Below, one piece after another: positions 48,014 through 58,444 of a stretch of 64,000 nt of DNA. Source of the stretch: Brachynemurus nebulosus (Eukaryota > Arthropoda > Insecta > Neuroptera > Myrmeleontidae); assembly GCA_035578155.1 (NCBI GenBank), contig JAPWDM010000016.1:11948608-12012607 (forward strand), given 5' to 3'. Under the pieces are notes generated by a model. The model did no database searches. It was not told the origin of the DNA and saw nothing but the letters and a program-made list of their open reading frames with translations. Position numbers and translations under genes: made by a program. Within the stretch, counting starts at the first letter, position 1. Each line of letters opens with the position of its first letter.

Positions 48014-48353
48014 TGTGACAATATTGTTTCGAACCGTTAGTTCATTTTCAAACAGAATAAAAATTATATTCGATACATGCCCTTATATACTAATTTTATC
48101 TACCTATACTTATGAAGGAGGAGTGGTATATGGTATGGAAGTGGAAGGGGCGGGGTAGTGGGAGAATCCGAAAAACAAGAAAAAAAGATTACATTACATG
48201 TGAAGAATGCAAACAAATACGTGACAAAAGATTGAAATTGACAAACAGACAATATTTCAGAAAAATACAAATTTAAAGGCTTAAATAAATTATAATATTG
48301 ATAATAAAGTTGAACTGTAAATATCAGTGTAGTCATTTAAAAGGTGATCGGAG
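48014..48353 (-). repeat. Penelope-like element, left inverted terminal block
   Basis: Inverted copy of the element's own 3' end, including the last codons of the endonuclease frame on the minus strand. Confidence 0.85.
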
Positions 48354-48354
48354 T

Positions 48355-49626
48355 TATCAGGTCGGAGAACACAACATTAAAGACTCCTTCGAACTTGTAA
48401 ACCAGTTAAATATTATTCCCTTTCCCGGTCGGTACAAATTGGCTTCCCTGGACGTGCGTAGTATGTTCACCAACATCTCTACCTCTAATTAGTAAAATAA
48501 TAAACAATAAGATAAAAAATCCAGTAAAACAATCCGAGTTAATAAACACCTTTAATACAATTTTAAAACAAAGCTACTTTGAGTTTGACAATAAATTCTT
48601 CCGACAGACAAGTGGCCTTTCAATGGGATCACCTCTGAGCCCTCTGTTAGCCGAAATTTATATGTCGAACTTAGAGGAAGTAATAATGAACAACACACTA
48701 ACCAATCAACATGTAAAATTTTGGTATAGATACGTGGACAATATAATTATAGGCTTCGATGGATCAATCCGCCAACTAGAAAAATTTGTAGAGTCAATAA
48801 ATTCGTTAAACCCAAAAATTCAATTTGATTTAGAGGTAGAAAAAGATAATAGCATAAACTTTTTAGATTCAACTATAACCAGAATTAACAATAAGCTTGA
48901 TTTCAACATATATAGAAAACCATCTTACTGTGGCATTACAATTCCAAATGATTCAATAAGCCCGTATCAACATAAAATCTCAGCCTATAATTCCATGATC
49001 CACCGAGCGTTTAATATACCTTTGTCGGAAGAAAATTTTGAAAAAGAAATAATATAAAAATAATAACGGATATATAATTCAAACTTAATCGATAAATTAA
49101 TAGCTAAGAAAGAATTTAAACAAATTTTAAAAGAAATTTACCCCTCCGTTAAACCAGAACCAAAAACTAACTTTAAAACTATAACATATTTTGGTAATAT
49201 ATCAGATAAAATTAAAAAAATTCTAGAAAAATCAAATGTAAATATAGCACTTAAATCAGGCTTTAATCTAGGAAACTTAATATATAACAATAAAACAAAA
49301 ATTGATAAACTTAAAAAATCGGGTATCTACAAATTAAACTGCCAAGACTGTAATAGTTTTTACATCGGTCAAACTGGCAGAACTTTGAAACACGGAGGGC
49401 CGAGGATTTCAGATCCTATAGGAATAAGAAATCCGACTCTGCTTTTGCGAGGCATTTAATTGACACAGGACACACACCAGAACGGGAAATTACCGTGTTA
49501 CACGAGGCAAACAAAGGACAGAAGTTAACAATTCTAGAAGCAATAGAAATAAATAAACACAACTCCGATCATCTTTTAAATGACTACACCGATATTTACA
49601 GTTCAACTCTATTTTCAATATTATAA
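48355..49626 (+). pseudogene. Penelope-like reverse transcriptase/GIY-YIG endonuclease, decayed
   Basis: Penelope-like elements encode one protein: reverse transcriptase followed by a GIY-YIG endonuclease. Here 48355-48492 reads through YKLASLDVRSMFTNIS, RT motif A with its aspartate. A frameshift near 48482 leads to SGLSMGSPLSPLLAEIYMSN (motif B) and WYRYVDNIIIGFDG (motif C). The second catalytic aspartate of YVDD is asparagine (codon AAT at 48740-48742, expected GAT). The frame stops at 49055-49057 with two further stops nearby, then continues in the same frame through NLIDKLIAKKEF to GIYKLNCQDCNSFYIGQTGR: GIY, a CxxC pair, YIG and the conserved R. Another shift near 49392 leads to ARHLIDTGH and LEAIEINKHNSD with the nuclease glutamate, and a stop at 49624. 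Truncated, at least three lesions and a dead active site: non-functional. No host gene is nearby. Confidence 0.93.
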
Positions 49627-49903
49627 TTTATTTAAACCTTTAAAATTGTATTTTTCTGTAATATTGTCTGTTTGTCAATTTCAATCTTTTGTCACGTGTT
49701 TGTTTGCATTTGTCACATGTAATGTAATCTTTTTTTCTTGTTTTTCGGATTCTCCCACTACCCCCGCCTCTGACACTTCCACACCATATACCATTCCTCC
49801 TTCATAAGTATAGGTAGATAAAATTAGAATATAAGGGCATGTATCGAATATAGTCTTTATTCTGTTTGAAAATGAACTAACGGTTTGAAACAATATTGTC
49901 ACA
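49563..49903 (+). repeat. Penelope-like element, right terminal block
   Basis: Holds the last codons of the endonuclease (SDHLLNDYTDIYSSTLFSIL, then stop at 49624) and the 3' untranslated part. Its inverse is at 48014-48353, with about one difference per 15-20 bp by eye. Confidence 0.85.
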
Positions 49904-49966
49904 GATTCAAAAATAAAAGTGGTATTTTGCAAAGTAAAGTATTTGTTTATTATTTACAAATTTGGA

Positions 49967-50490
49967 ATACCATAAAGTAACGCTCAAATCTATTAATATT
50001 ATCTATTTGTTTCTGTAGAGGAGACATGGGTAAAATGTTGTAACAAAGTTGCAAAATTAAAATCAAGATAATTAATAATGAAAATTGTTGTATTTTGGTG
50101 AATAAATTTGGGTCAAAGTTTGTTATTTCAGAAATATGAAAAAAAATTAGACATTTTAATTAAAGTAATTTGGGACAATAGATGTATCTAGAAATGTATT
50201 TAAAATAAAGTCCGAAAAAAGACTGGTATAATATAAATAAAAACAATTACTGAAAAATTAAAATTTACCTACTTAGATATTATTGACTTTTTATAATAAG
50301 TGTCAGAGCATAAACCACATTGTGTAGACCTGCTGAAGTCAACTTTCCTAATTTTTTCTCCTGATTAGTTGTAACACAAAAGGCAGAAATAACATCAATT
50401 AATAGTATGTTTAATAACTAGGCAACGTACATAAATTCACTGATATAAGTTCAATAATTTGCAGGAAGTTTAATTTTATAATTATTACCA
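49967..50490. other. Unassigned interval
   Basis: AT-rich, no gene or known repeat recognised. Confidence 0.4.
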
Positions 50491-51612
50491 AGTTTTTTAG
50501 TCGAATTTTTCCTTGAAAAAATTAGACTTATACAGTCTATACGACAAGAACGGCGAGAGGCGAGAGTAGGGGCGCTATCCGTTTCATGCATTTTCGACGT
50601 TTTCGAAGTTTGTACCACTCGCACAGGTCACCCAAATAAACCTAGAGGGCTGAAATTTTGTATTCGGATTGAGTTAGTATCAAGGGGGTGCCTTTTGGAC
50701 GTCTCGACTTTTAACCCCTACCCCCACCATTTTTATACCCAAAAGAACATGATTTTTCTTGTTTTTTAACAGTTTCGTTCGGGTCAAAATCTCCCAAAAT
50801 AAACCTAGAGGGCTTAAGCTAAAGCTACAGCTTATGCTAATTGCCAGACACTGTTTTTTGGAGGTTTCAACTTTTAACCCTTCCCCCACGATTTTTACGC
50901 CAATATTTCCTTAATTTTTTTGCTTGTTTTCTAACACGTCTAGAGACTCTCTAAGGGAACCTAGAGGGCTGAAATTTTGTATTCAGTTAGTATCCAGCTA
51001 GTACCTTTTAGGGAGTCCACATTACTTTTCCCCCCACTTCTCCCATTTTTACATCGGAATTCAATGCTATTGTTAAATGTGTTTTAAATGCATTATTTTT
51101 ATTCTAAATACAAGTAGGCGAATAGTAATTTTAAAAAATTTAAAAAAAAAGTGAATTTACTTTTATAACAAATGAAATACATACATATTAAGTAATTTAA
51201 AAATGTTATTAAAGTCACTGTTTATTTATAAAAGAGAAATTTTGGATTTTTTTGGAAAGAAAAAATATCTTCATAAAAGCCTTCCAGTTTACTATTTATG
51301 TTCCTTTTTTAATATTTAAAAATAAAACACAAAGGCAATTGGCGGATAAGCATGGGTAGGAATGCCCTCGTACGAATTGTGTTGGCTTTTTCCCTGTTAA
51401 CTGCTATCGGCACAAAATTGAAATTTACTGAGATTCAGCCCTTAAAACCTTAAAACCTTTTTTTAAAGCTCTGATCAACCGGACACTCATCATCAGTTTT
51501 GAAACCACCAAAATGACAAATCGCTTGTGGACTTTCAATTACATTTCGCTTGTAGACACTCAATACCGAAGATGAAAGGAAAAATTCGACTTCCGTGATG
51601 GGGCTCCGCTAT
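50491..51612 (+). mobile_element. 1.5-kb (TA)n-carrying repeat element, copy D (internal deletion)
   Basis: Starts TTTTTTAGTCGAATTTTTCC. GGCGCTATCCGTTT at about 50584 joins directly to CATGCATTTTCGACG, so the (TA)n tract, the AGGGCCCCCC block and the first monomer (about 0.5 kb) are missing. Three monomers follow, then CCTTTTTTTAAAGCTCTGATCA and one 161-bp unit ending GATGGGGCTCCGCT. This copy shows that the 161-bp unit belongs to the element and fixes its likely 3' end near 51612. Confidence 0.75.
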
Positions 51613-53748
51613 TTGAAAAAAACAAAAAAAATGTATCAACTGCATAGCTATTAGCATGGGTAATTACATTTGAAATAACAGCAGGAATACAAAATTTTAT
51701 TTGCAATTTTCGGAAAAAATTATAAGCCGATTTGGGCATTTCAAATTTTACGAAATACCACGAAAAAGAAAACAGAAGTGATTTTTTTATATGAAATGTT
51801 ACAGTCAATATTGCAAATCTGATCCTCTAAATTTAATCCCTAGACTTTTCTAGAGATCATTGGATAATTTATTAAAAATAATCAAATCGTTATTAAAAAT
51901 TAATAAAAAAAAATTATGTTGTCACTTAAATTTTTCCCTATCCTTTATAATTTTGGAAATAACAAATAGAATTTTTAAATTAGTAAATAGTGGCAACTGT
52001 AACAGCTATAGAATATATAGACCGAGAGCCGGTGACATTAAATGTGTTGTCACAGGGATTTAAAAAAATTGTGTAAGAACAGACGGTTAAACAAGATACA
52101 CACAAATTGAGCGCTGTATGACAGAATTTGATTAATACCCGTGATAATAGTAAAAAGTTAAATGTTTTAACAATCAATAATCAACTCAATTAAAAATACT
52201 TCGGCAAGCTTTGTTCTACAATATCGAGCTCAATTTGTTTGTATCCTGTTTAATTATAAATTCTTAAGCAATTCTTTTAAATGCTTATGACAACATATTT
52301 GATGTGACCGGCTTTCAGTTTAATAATGAAGAACATTATTGATAAACTTTGTTTTTTGCCTTGGATATATTTGACTGACAAATAAAAACTATGAAGAAAA
52401 TTAAATAACACTCTAAATTGAATTTTATTTCAAAATAGGAAAAAATCATAAAACAATCTTACTATTATTTTTGCCTTCAACATCTAATTCTGAAATATTC
52501 ATTTGTGCGTTTTGTTTAACAGACCGCGCCGCACCGCGTTTTTCGACGCGTTATTTTTAGACGAACTGATTTGTTGTTTTAAAATAACAACATCATTATT
52601 GGAATACAGTCAAATCACCGTTCGTTGACAAGTTAAATTTCCTAGAAACATACATGTTAATTTTACTATTACCTATGGACAGCTGCAGGTAAAATTTTAA
52701 TGGTTACCTTGATGGAAAAAATAATCTTAGCTTTCATAGAAGGATCTATGCCTTTGTAAGTAGACATGTTATTATAGTATCGCGGAGTTCTATGTAGAAC
52801 TATAAGAAGTAAATAATATTATCATAAATAATAAAACAAATATTTTACTTATATTTAACTACTAAATATAAGTAAAATACACATAATAACAAATACACAT
52901 TTTTACTCGTTGTAAGCAATATCAAAATTGAAATAGAATCATATGCCTTACTCTTTTTACGTATATGCGAATTTTATTATCTAAAAAGAGTAAGATATAT
53001 GATTCTATTTGCAGTTGCTTACAACGAGTAAAAAGTGTACCACGTCTATTTTTTCAATTGTGACAATTGTTTCAAGCTTAAAAGCCTATTTTCAAACAAA
53101 GTTATTATACCTTGTTTTCACGAATTGCTAACTTTTTATGCAGCACGTGCAAAAATATCTTTCCGACTATTTCTTTCAAATTTACATAAGAATCTACAAA
53201 TTACATACCTAATCTTCCTTGCAAATCACTCTATCCATTAGTAAAAACTGAAACAAAATAAGTTCAGTAATTACCGAAAAGACGCGATTGAGGCGTTATG
53301 CACTGTTGTGATGGTTAACCTTAAATGACAATTATTTTGTGCAACTCTATGATTATATCAAAGATCTATTGAATTTTTAATTCGCCAAGTGTATGTTGGA
53401 CGCAGTAAAATTAAGGGCGGGGTAAGGTATTAAAATAATTTTTTTGCTTTTTTTAAATTTCTTTAACTTAATGCATAATATCTCAAGAATATTGTCTCAA
53501 AATTTCAAGTTGATTGGAGAAAAATTGACGAAGTTATAAGCATTTTTGTTGTTACCTGGCAGATGTTTCGCTCTCTATATATCTCTCTCTCTTAGTACTA
53601 TTATAGAAATTTCAATGCAGGTACAAACGTGTTTATACCTGTACTGTACATTTTGTCAGTGTAGAGTACAAAATCTAGTTTAGCAGTAAGTATTCTATAT
53701 CAGTTTTATACAAGAATTTGGTAATACTGACATCAAAATGGGGAACTG
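51613..53748. other. AT-rich interval with one hairpin, no gene
   Basis: No gene recognised. A GC-richer patch GACCGCGCCGCACCGCGTTT lies at 52521-52540. The hairpin at 52898-53040 is listed separately. Repeated CTCTCTATATATCTCTCTCT occurs at 53570-53592. Confidence 0.4.
52898..53040. repeat. Hairpin, about 58-bp stem
   Basis: CTTTTTACTCGTTGTAAGCA-like left arm, then TAGAATCATATGCCTTACTC, is mirrored by GAGTAAGATATATGATTCTA, then TTGCTTACAACGAGTAAAAA. About 22 bp of loop. MITE-like, no TSD found. Confidence 0.8.
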
Positions 53749-54644
53749 CACAGTGGTCCAGTTTCCAAAAAAGGCGGACAAAAATGAGAAAAGTTAAGTT
53801 TGTAATTTTGAACTTATTACCCCGTAATACTGTAGGGGGGACACCTCTACACCTCAGTGCAAACCCTCAGTCTATTATACTGTCTGCATTACCAGATAAT
53901 GGAGGGTGTATTTTTGAAATCAAAGTGATTGAAGTTGAAAATGAAGGTAAATAATCATTATGGACAAGTGGTAAAGGGTAATTGAATATTTCTACAGGGT
54001 GTAATTTTTACAGAGAAATATTGCATTGTTAATGTATTTTATTTATAAGAAATAGTTATGAGTTTGATCGAGTTGGATGGTTTACTTTTTTTTGCAACAA
54101 AGTATGAAGTATGTAGATTATTTTAAAAAACAAAATTCTTGCCCCAATGTGCCCCTTCGTTATTGCCACCAATTTCAGTTTTTTCTTGTCTACTTCATAT
54201 TTATAATCAGAGTCCTTGAAAACCTTTATATACCATTTTTTGTTCCAATAAAACGAATTTTTTATTTTTGTGCGCCATTTTTGACCTGTCATTTTGAATT
54301 TTTAGAATAATAATATCAAATTCATAATTAAAAATCTTGAAAAATTTCATATACTGTTTCAATAAAACTAACTTTTTTATTTTTGCCCGTCATTTTAAAT
54401 TTTCAAAAAAATAATATCAAAATCATAATCAGCGACCTTAAAAACTTTTATATACCATTTTTTGTTTCAATAAAACTAATTTTTCTATTGTTGCCCGCCA
54501 TTTTGGACCTGCCATTTTAAATATTCACAATAGTAATACCAAATTCATAATCAGAGGCCTCGAAAATCCTTATATACAATTTTTTGTTTTACTCAAACTA
54601 ATTTTTGATTTTTGTCCGCTTTTTTTGGAGATTGGACCACTGTG
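53749..54644. mobile_element. hAT-like element with internal minisatellite, 0.9 kb
   Basis: CACAGTGGTCCAGTTTCCAA, then GGCGGACAAAAA, is mirrored by TTTTTGTCCGC, then GGAGATTGGACCACTGTG. Candidate imperfect 8-bp flanks GGAACTGC/GGACTGCA differ by one indel. CAGTGG ends and the flank length suggest hAT. The right half holds a tandem repeat. The open frame at 53718-53954 starts outside the element and shows no domain. Confidence 0.65.
54200..54620 (+). repeat. Minisatellite, about 115-122-bp units, four copies
   Basis: Units start near 54200, 54319, 54427 and 54548. Shared blocks: TTCATAATCAGAG-like, CTTTATATACCATTTTTTGT, TTCAATAAAACTAATTTTT and GCCCGCCATTTTGGACCTG-like. The last unit runs into the element's right TIR. 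Confidence 0.8.
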
Positions 54645-55647
54645 GACTGCAAAGTTTATTGCTATATTTCTGACCTTTTTTTGTAAAGGATCTTTTTTTT
54701 GAAAAGGATCTTTTTTTTGAAAAAGGTTTGTTTTATGGTCTTAGATAGTTTATCTTTGTAGGTATACTGTATACTATATTTCAAAAGAGATAAACATACT
54801 TTCACATGTGGTCTCATAAAACAGAAAATTTTGAAAAAATTTTAATCCTTTTTTGTATAAGGTCAATTTTATTATTTTCTTTTCATGTACACCCATATAT
54901 ATATATTATCAAATACAGCTAAACCTTTGTTTATGCGGTCTTTTTTGTGCGGTTTCTTTTGTGCGATTTCTTTTATGCGGTTTTTAAAAAAATGACCATG
55001 ACCAAAGAGACAGTAAGAAACTTAAACATTTACTATAATAACTTTCTTTGATAAAAATACTTTTTAACGGCTTTTAAGCATTTAATCAATACATTGCATA
55101 AGAACATAAGTTTTTTCATCATTTAATTTGGTTACAGATGAATTTTTCAAAATTTTGATAATATTATAAAAATGAAATAAAATCTTTCTAGGTGTAAATT
55201 AAGACTTTATCTTGTTTAGAAAAAAAAAACTTCTTTTGAAATTGTGAGGTTTTGAGCGTTTTGAGTTACAAATTAACTCAATTATCAGCGCGGAAAGTCG
55301 TATCCTGTAAGAAAAGACATGAAAATGATAGTAATATAAACTTATTTCGTAAAAATGTTCGCAGTGTTTTCTCTCTGCCACCAAAAACATGCTAATGATA
55401 CACAAACACTGTTTTGATTTTGTGCATCAGATTAATACAATTACCGGCTCAGAGAGCCTTGTCTCTTAAGTAAAAAAATAAAAATAAAAATATGTATTAT
55501 TATACATACATATATACAAATGCAAAATTACAGTGGATAGAAGTAATTAACTGCTCGTATGAAGTCTGAATAATTAATTGTTCATTACTATTATGGAGAC
55601 TCCTCCACATGTACTCCGTTAAATAAATTGTCAATATTTTTAGTTTT
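54645..55647. other. AT-rich interval without gene
   Basis: No gene recognised. 54680-54720 repeats AAGGATCTTTTTTTTGAAA twice. 54935-54980 repeats TGTGCGGTTTCTTTTGTGCG-like units three times (TATGCGG, TGTGCGG, TGTGCGA, TATGCGG). Confidence 0.4.
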
Positions 55648-56181
55648 TTACCAATTCTTCGTCGCAAATACCTTTTTTAATTTAGACCAGTGCGACTCAA
55701 TACCTTGGGTATGGGCAATAGAGTTATTTGGATTTACAAAGTTGTACCTCTGATTTACTGTCAAATGAGTAAACCCCGAAGCTTCAAGTATCTCACTATT
55801 ATAGCTTCGCCAACTGTCCCTCACAATTGTTGTGCCGGGTTTTATATAATCCAAGATTTTGGTAGTTAAACTGTTCATATCTCTTTTTGCTACCACCTTC
55901 AAGAAGCAATTTGAAGTGCCTCTTTCTATCCCCCTTAAAACCCATTTCGTTTTTGTTAACCGCCCCCGGTTATATTTTCCACGGTCAAAAACACTCTTGT
56001 CAACCTCTACAATACGATTTACTCCTCCTAATTTTGTGCTCGATTCAATTAAACAAAACGGTAAAAATGTTTCGAAATCCAGTCAAAATTTTTCTAACTG
56101 TTCGATCATATCTAAGCCAGTTTCTTTCACGAACGTTAAATGGGAGTATTTCAAGATCCATCCTACTAAAACCAATATCAT
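55648..56181 (-). pseudogene. Merlin (IS1016/ISXO2-like) transposase, C-terminal two-thirds
   Basis: The minus-strand frame runs from an ATG at 56181 to a stop at 55648 (177 codons) with one in-frame TGA at 56083-56085 (codon 33). Merlin elements are cut-and-paste DNA transposons whose DDE transposase resembles bacterial IS1016/IS1595. The features are visible in order: VKETGLDMIEQLEKF (helix before the core), KLGGVNRIVEVDKSVFDRGK (first catalytic D), GRLTKTKWVLRGIERGTSNC, PGTTIVRDSWRSYN (second D), NFVNPNNSIAHTQGIESHW (third acidic residue, E) and a terminal KLKKVFATKNW. All three acidic residues are kept. The N-terminal part is missing; the frame decays beyond 56181, and a second transposon starts at 56237. 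The frame upstream of codon 33 is my reading, and a real start may have lain further out. Overlapping plus-strand frames are shadows. Likely dead because of the stop and the truncation. Confidence 0.9.
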
Positions 56182-57883
56182 TTTATTTATCGGTTAAACC
56201 GAGTTCAGATAATCGAGTGATTACTATAAATTAATATAGGGTAGGGCGGGGTAAAAAAAACACTAATCAAGTGGGGTAAAAAAAAGACACACACTTATAT
56301 TAAACTCAACAGTGTTAAACTTGTACTTACATATTATATAATACTGCGCACATGACCATAGTAGTTAAGCGCAGTATAATAACAATAAAAAAAAAAAAAA
56401 AAAACAGTGTTAAATTCGAAAAATAAAAAATACTACAACAAAATACATTAGTATTTTAAGCTGTCTGGACAAAAAATTATTTTTTAGAGCAGGCTTTATA
56501 ACATAAAAAATTTTTTTCCCAAACTTCTGTTATTTTGGAGAGAAAAACTTTCATTCCGCGACAATGAACTTTTTCAGTAGGGGAGAGGGGTTACATTTTC
56601 TATTGTAATTTTCCTACGTTACGAGATACACTTATGAAACTACCACAATAAATATTAGAGGTAGTGTTGATCGAAATAAAATTCATAACTTTGAAAAAAT
56701 ATTCATCATTAAGTAATAATCTTGGAAAATAGAAAGATGAAAATTCTGTCCCAATCTGCCCGTAACGGGGCAGATGTGGACAGAGGTAGATATGGACAGG
56801 TTAAAAAAGGTATTTATAACATAAAATAAAATAAATAATTTATCTAAACAATGAAATATTTTTATTCCTTTATCAAAAAATTACTTAACATCTCTAATAT
56901 GCACAGTAATTATTTGAAAAATTGTAATTTAAAGAAAATGAATCAATGCTGCTTAATACATAAATTATAAATATAGATTTTGTCTTTTTATCCACCCCAG
57001 CATATTCGTGATGGCACTAAAATGGACAGAACATACATTTCAACCACTCTTCATCACTTCCGGCTTCAGAAAATAAACCGGAATAAGTTTCTGCTACATT
57101 CCGTATTCAATACCCCTACATTCAGTATCTACTACACATTCATTATTAGCAATATTCATATCTAAGATCGCCACTGTTATCACTATCATTTGAAGTTACA
57201 TCAGAAACATCCTCAGTAGAAGTACTACAAACAGTCAGCTAGTATATTTTTTTTTTCGTTTCATTTTTTATTTTTTTTTTTTAGAGCTTTCAATCGACTT
57301 TTTTAGAGCTCACTTTTTTCTTTGCCTTTTTATAGCCCTGTTGGTAATTTTTGAAAGAAAATATTAAAATAAAAACACTTTGAGCACTTGTGAATAGTGT
57401 CCATAAGTATCCCATTAAAATGTCCACATGTGCCCCATGTGCTATTACTCAAAACATTTGAGTGTAATTTTTTTAGGTTAGAATAAATTGAGAGAAAATA
57501 AGAACCCATATCTAAAATACACTTTAAACCTTTAAAGCATTATAAATAATTAAAAAACTTGGAAAACTTTTAATGAGAAAAAAATTATTCATAATTTTAC
57601 AAAACTAAAAAATATTACTTTTACTATTAAAAAAGTCAATCTTTGAAAATTGTCAAAAAAACATGAAGTTAAACTGTCATAATAATTATGAAATAGTGAA
57701 GCAACTGTATTGGACTCTGTTGAGTCAGTGTTGCCAACTGTAGCTGGTTAAAAATCTCACAGAGCTGCTTAAAAAATCCCATTTTTCCTACAAAAATCCC
57801 ATATTTTCCAAAATCCAAAAATACAGCTGACGAGCAAAATAAAAGCACTTTAATTTCAGTTTTTTCTTTTTAAGTGGTACAAG

Positions 57884-58444
57884 TAGGGATGATCGATATT
57901 AGAAAAACATGGATGTTGGCATCGATGTTAACATCGATTCAGGAGTATCGATATACGATATATATCGAAAGAAAGACATCGATGTTCGAAAACATCGATG
58001 TTTATGAAGCAAAATAAACAACCATTATAATCTATTATTTTATTTATTAAAAATTAACATTGCCCAGTATTTATTTGGTACACTTTGCAAAAAAGTCACT
58101 TTGTTAGAAGTTTCACTTTTAATCTGTTCTTTTGTTGATACAAATGCTGCCCAGCTTTTGAAAAAAGTTTCTCTGAAGCTGTTGAAATTGCTGTACAACA
58201 CAAATATTTAATGGCAATTTTTTTCAAGTTTGGATAAGTGGATTCTAGAACTTGCCATAAAAGTAATGGATCTTATTTTAAATCAGCTACAGGACTTTTT
58301 AAATACTGGATAGCTTAGCGTAATATCGATGTTTCGATATTATTCTTGTAACATCGATGTGTCGATGTTATCGAGGACATAACATCGATGTTTTTCCCTA
58401 AACATCGATGTTTTTCTACCATCGATGAATATCGATCATCCCTA
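57884..58444. mobile_element. hAT element with ACATCGATG repeats, level 4 of nest
   Basis: TIR TAGGGATGATCGATATT and its complement, with an exact 8-bp TSD GGTACAAG at 57876-57883 and 58445-58452. Subterminal regions carry many copies of ACATCGATG in both orientations (57920-58010 and 58325-58430). The 561-bp element keeps the last part of a hAT transposase on the minus strand, so it is an internal deletion derivative of an autonomous hAT. Confidence 0.92.
58096..58309 (-). pseudogene. hAT transposase dimerisation-domain relic
   Basis: On the minus strand, after YLKSPVADLK and an in-frame TAA (58273-58275), 58 codons read DPLLLWQVLESTYPNLKKIA, then IKYLCCTAISTASEKLFSKA, ending RLKVKLLTK and a TGA at 58096-58098. 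This matches the C-terminal hAT dimerisation region as known from the family: DPL..W, a YPxLxxxAxxYL helix, the S-x-A-S-E-x-L-F-S-x-A-G signature and a trailing R-L-x-x-x-x-L. In active hAT enzymes this region mediates oligomerisation and contributes part of the catalytic fold. The catalytic aspartates, the BED finger and the N-terminus are absent. It ends 212 bp from the element's left terminus, where a 3' end is expected. Dead relic; the parent would be an hAT transposase of the ZBED-like group, which is an inference. Confidence 0.88.

Larger units (their letters stand above)
48014..49903 (+). mobile_element. Penelope-like element 1, 5'-truncated, with inverted flanking repeats
   Basis: A block of about 340 bp at 48014-48353 is the inverted copy of 49563-49903. 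It includes CGAACCGTTAGTTCATTTTC (complement at the right), GATACATGCCCTTATAT, TCTTGTTTTTCGGATTCTCC (complement at the left) and the coding end ACTCCGATCATCTTTTAAAT. The left block is joined directly to the middle of the reverse transcriptase, so the N-terminal half of the protein is absent. Flanking repeats of Penelope-like elements are often inverted and include 3' coding ends. Weak inverted similarity continues outside (47985-48012 against 49938-49966). Confidence 0.85.

Noticed and set aside
55859..56234. Two plus-strand frames of 112-115 codons
   Set aside because: Shadows of the Merlin transposase on the opposite strand.
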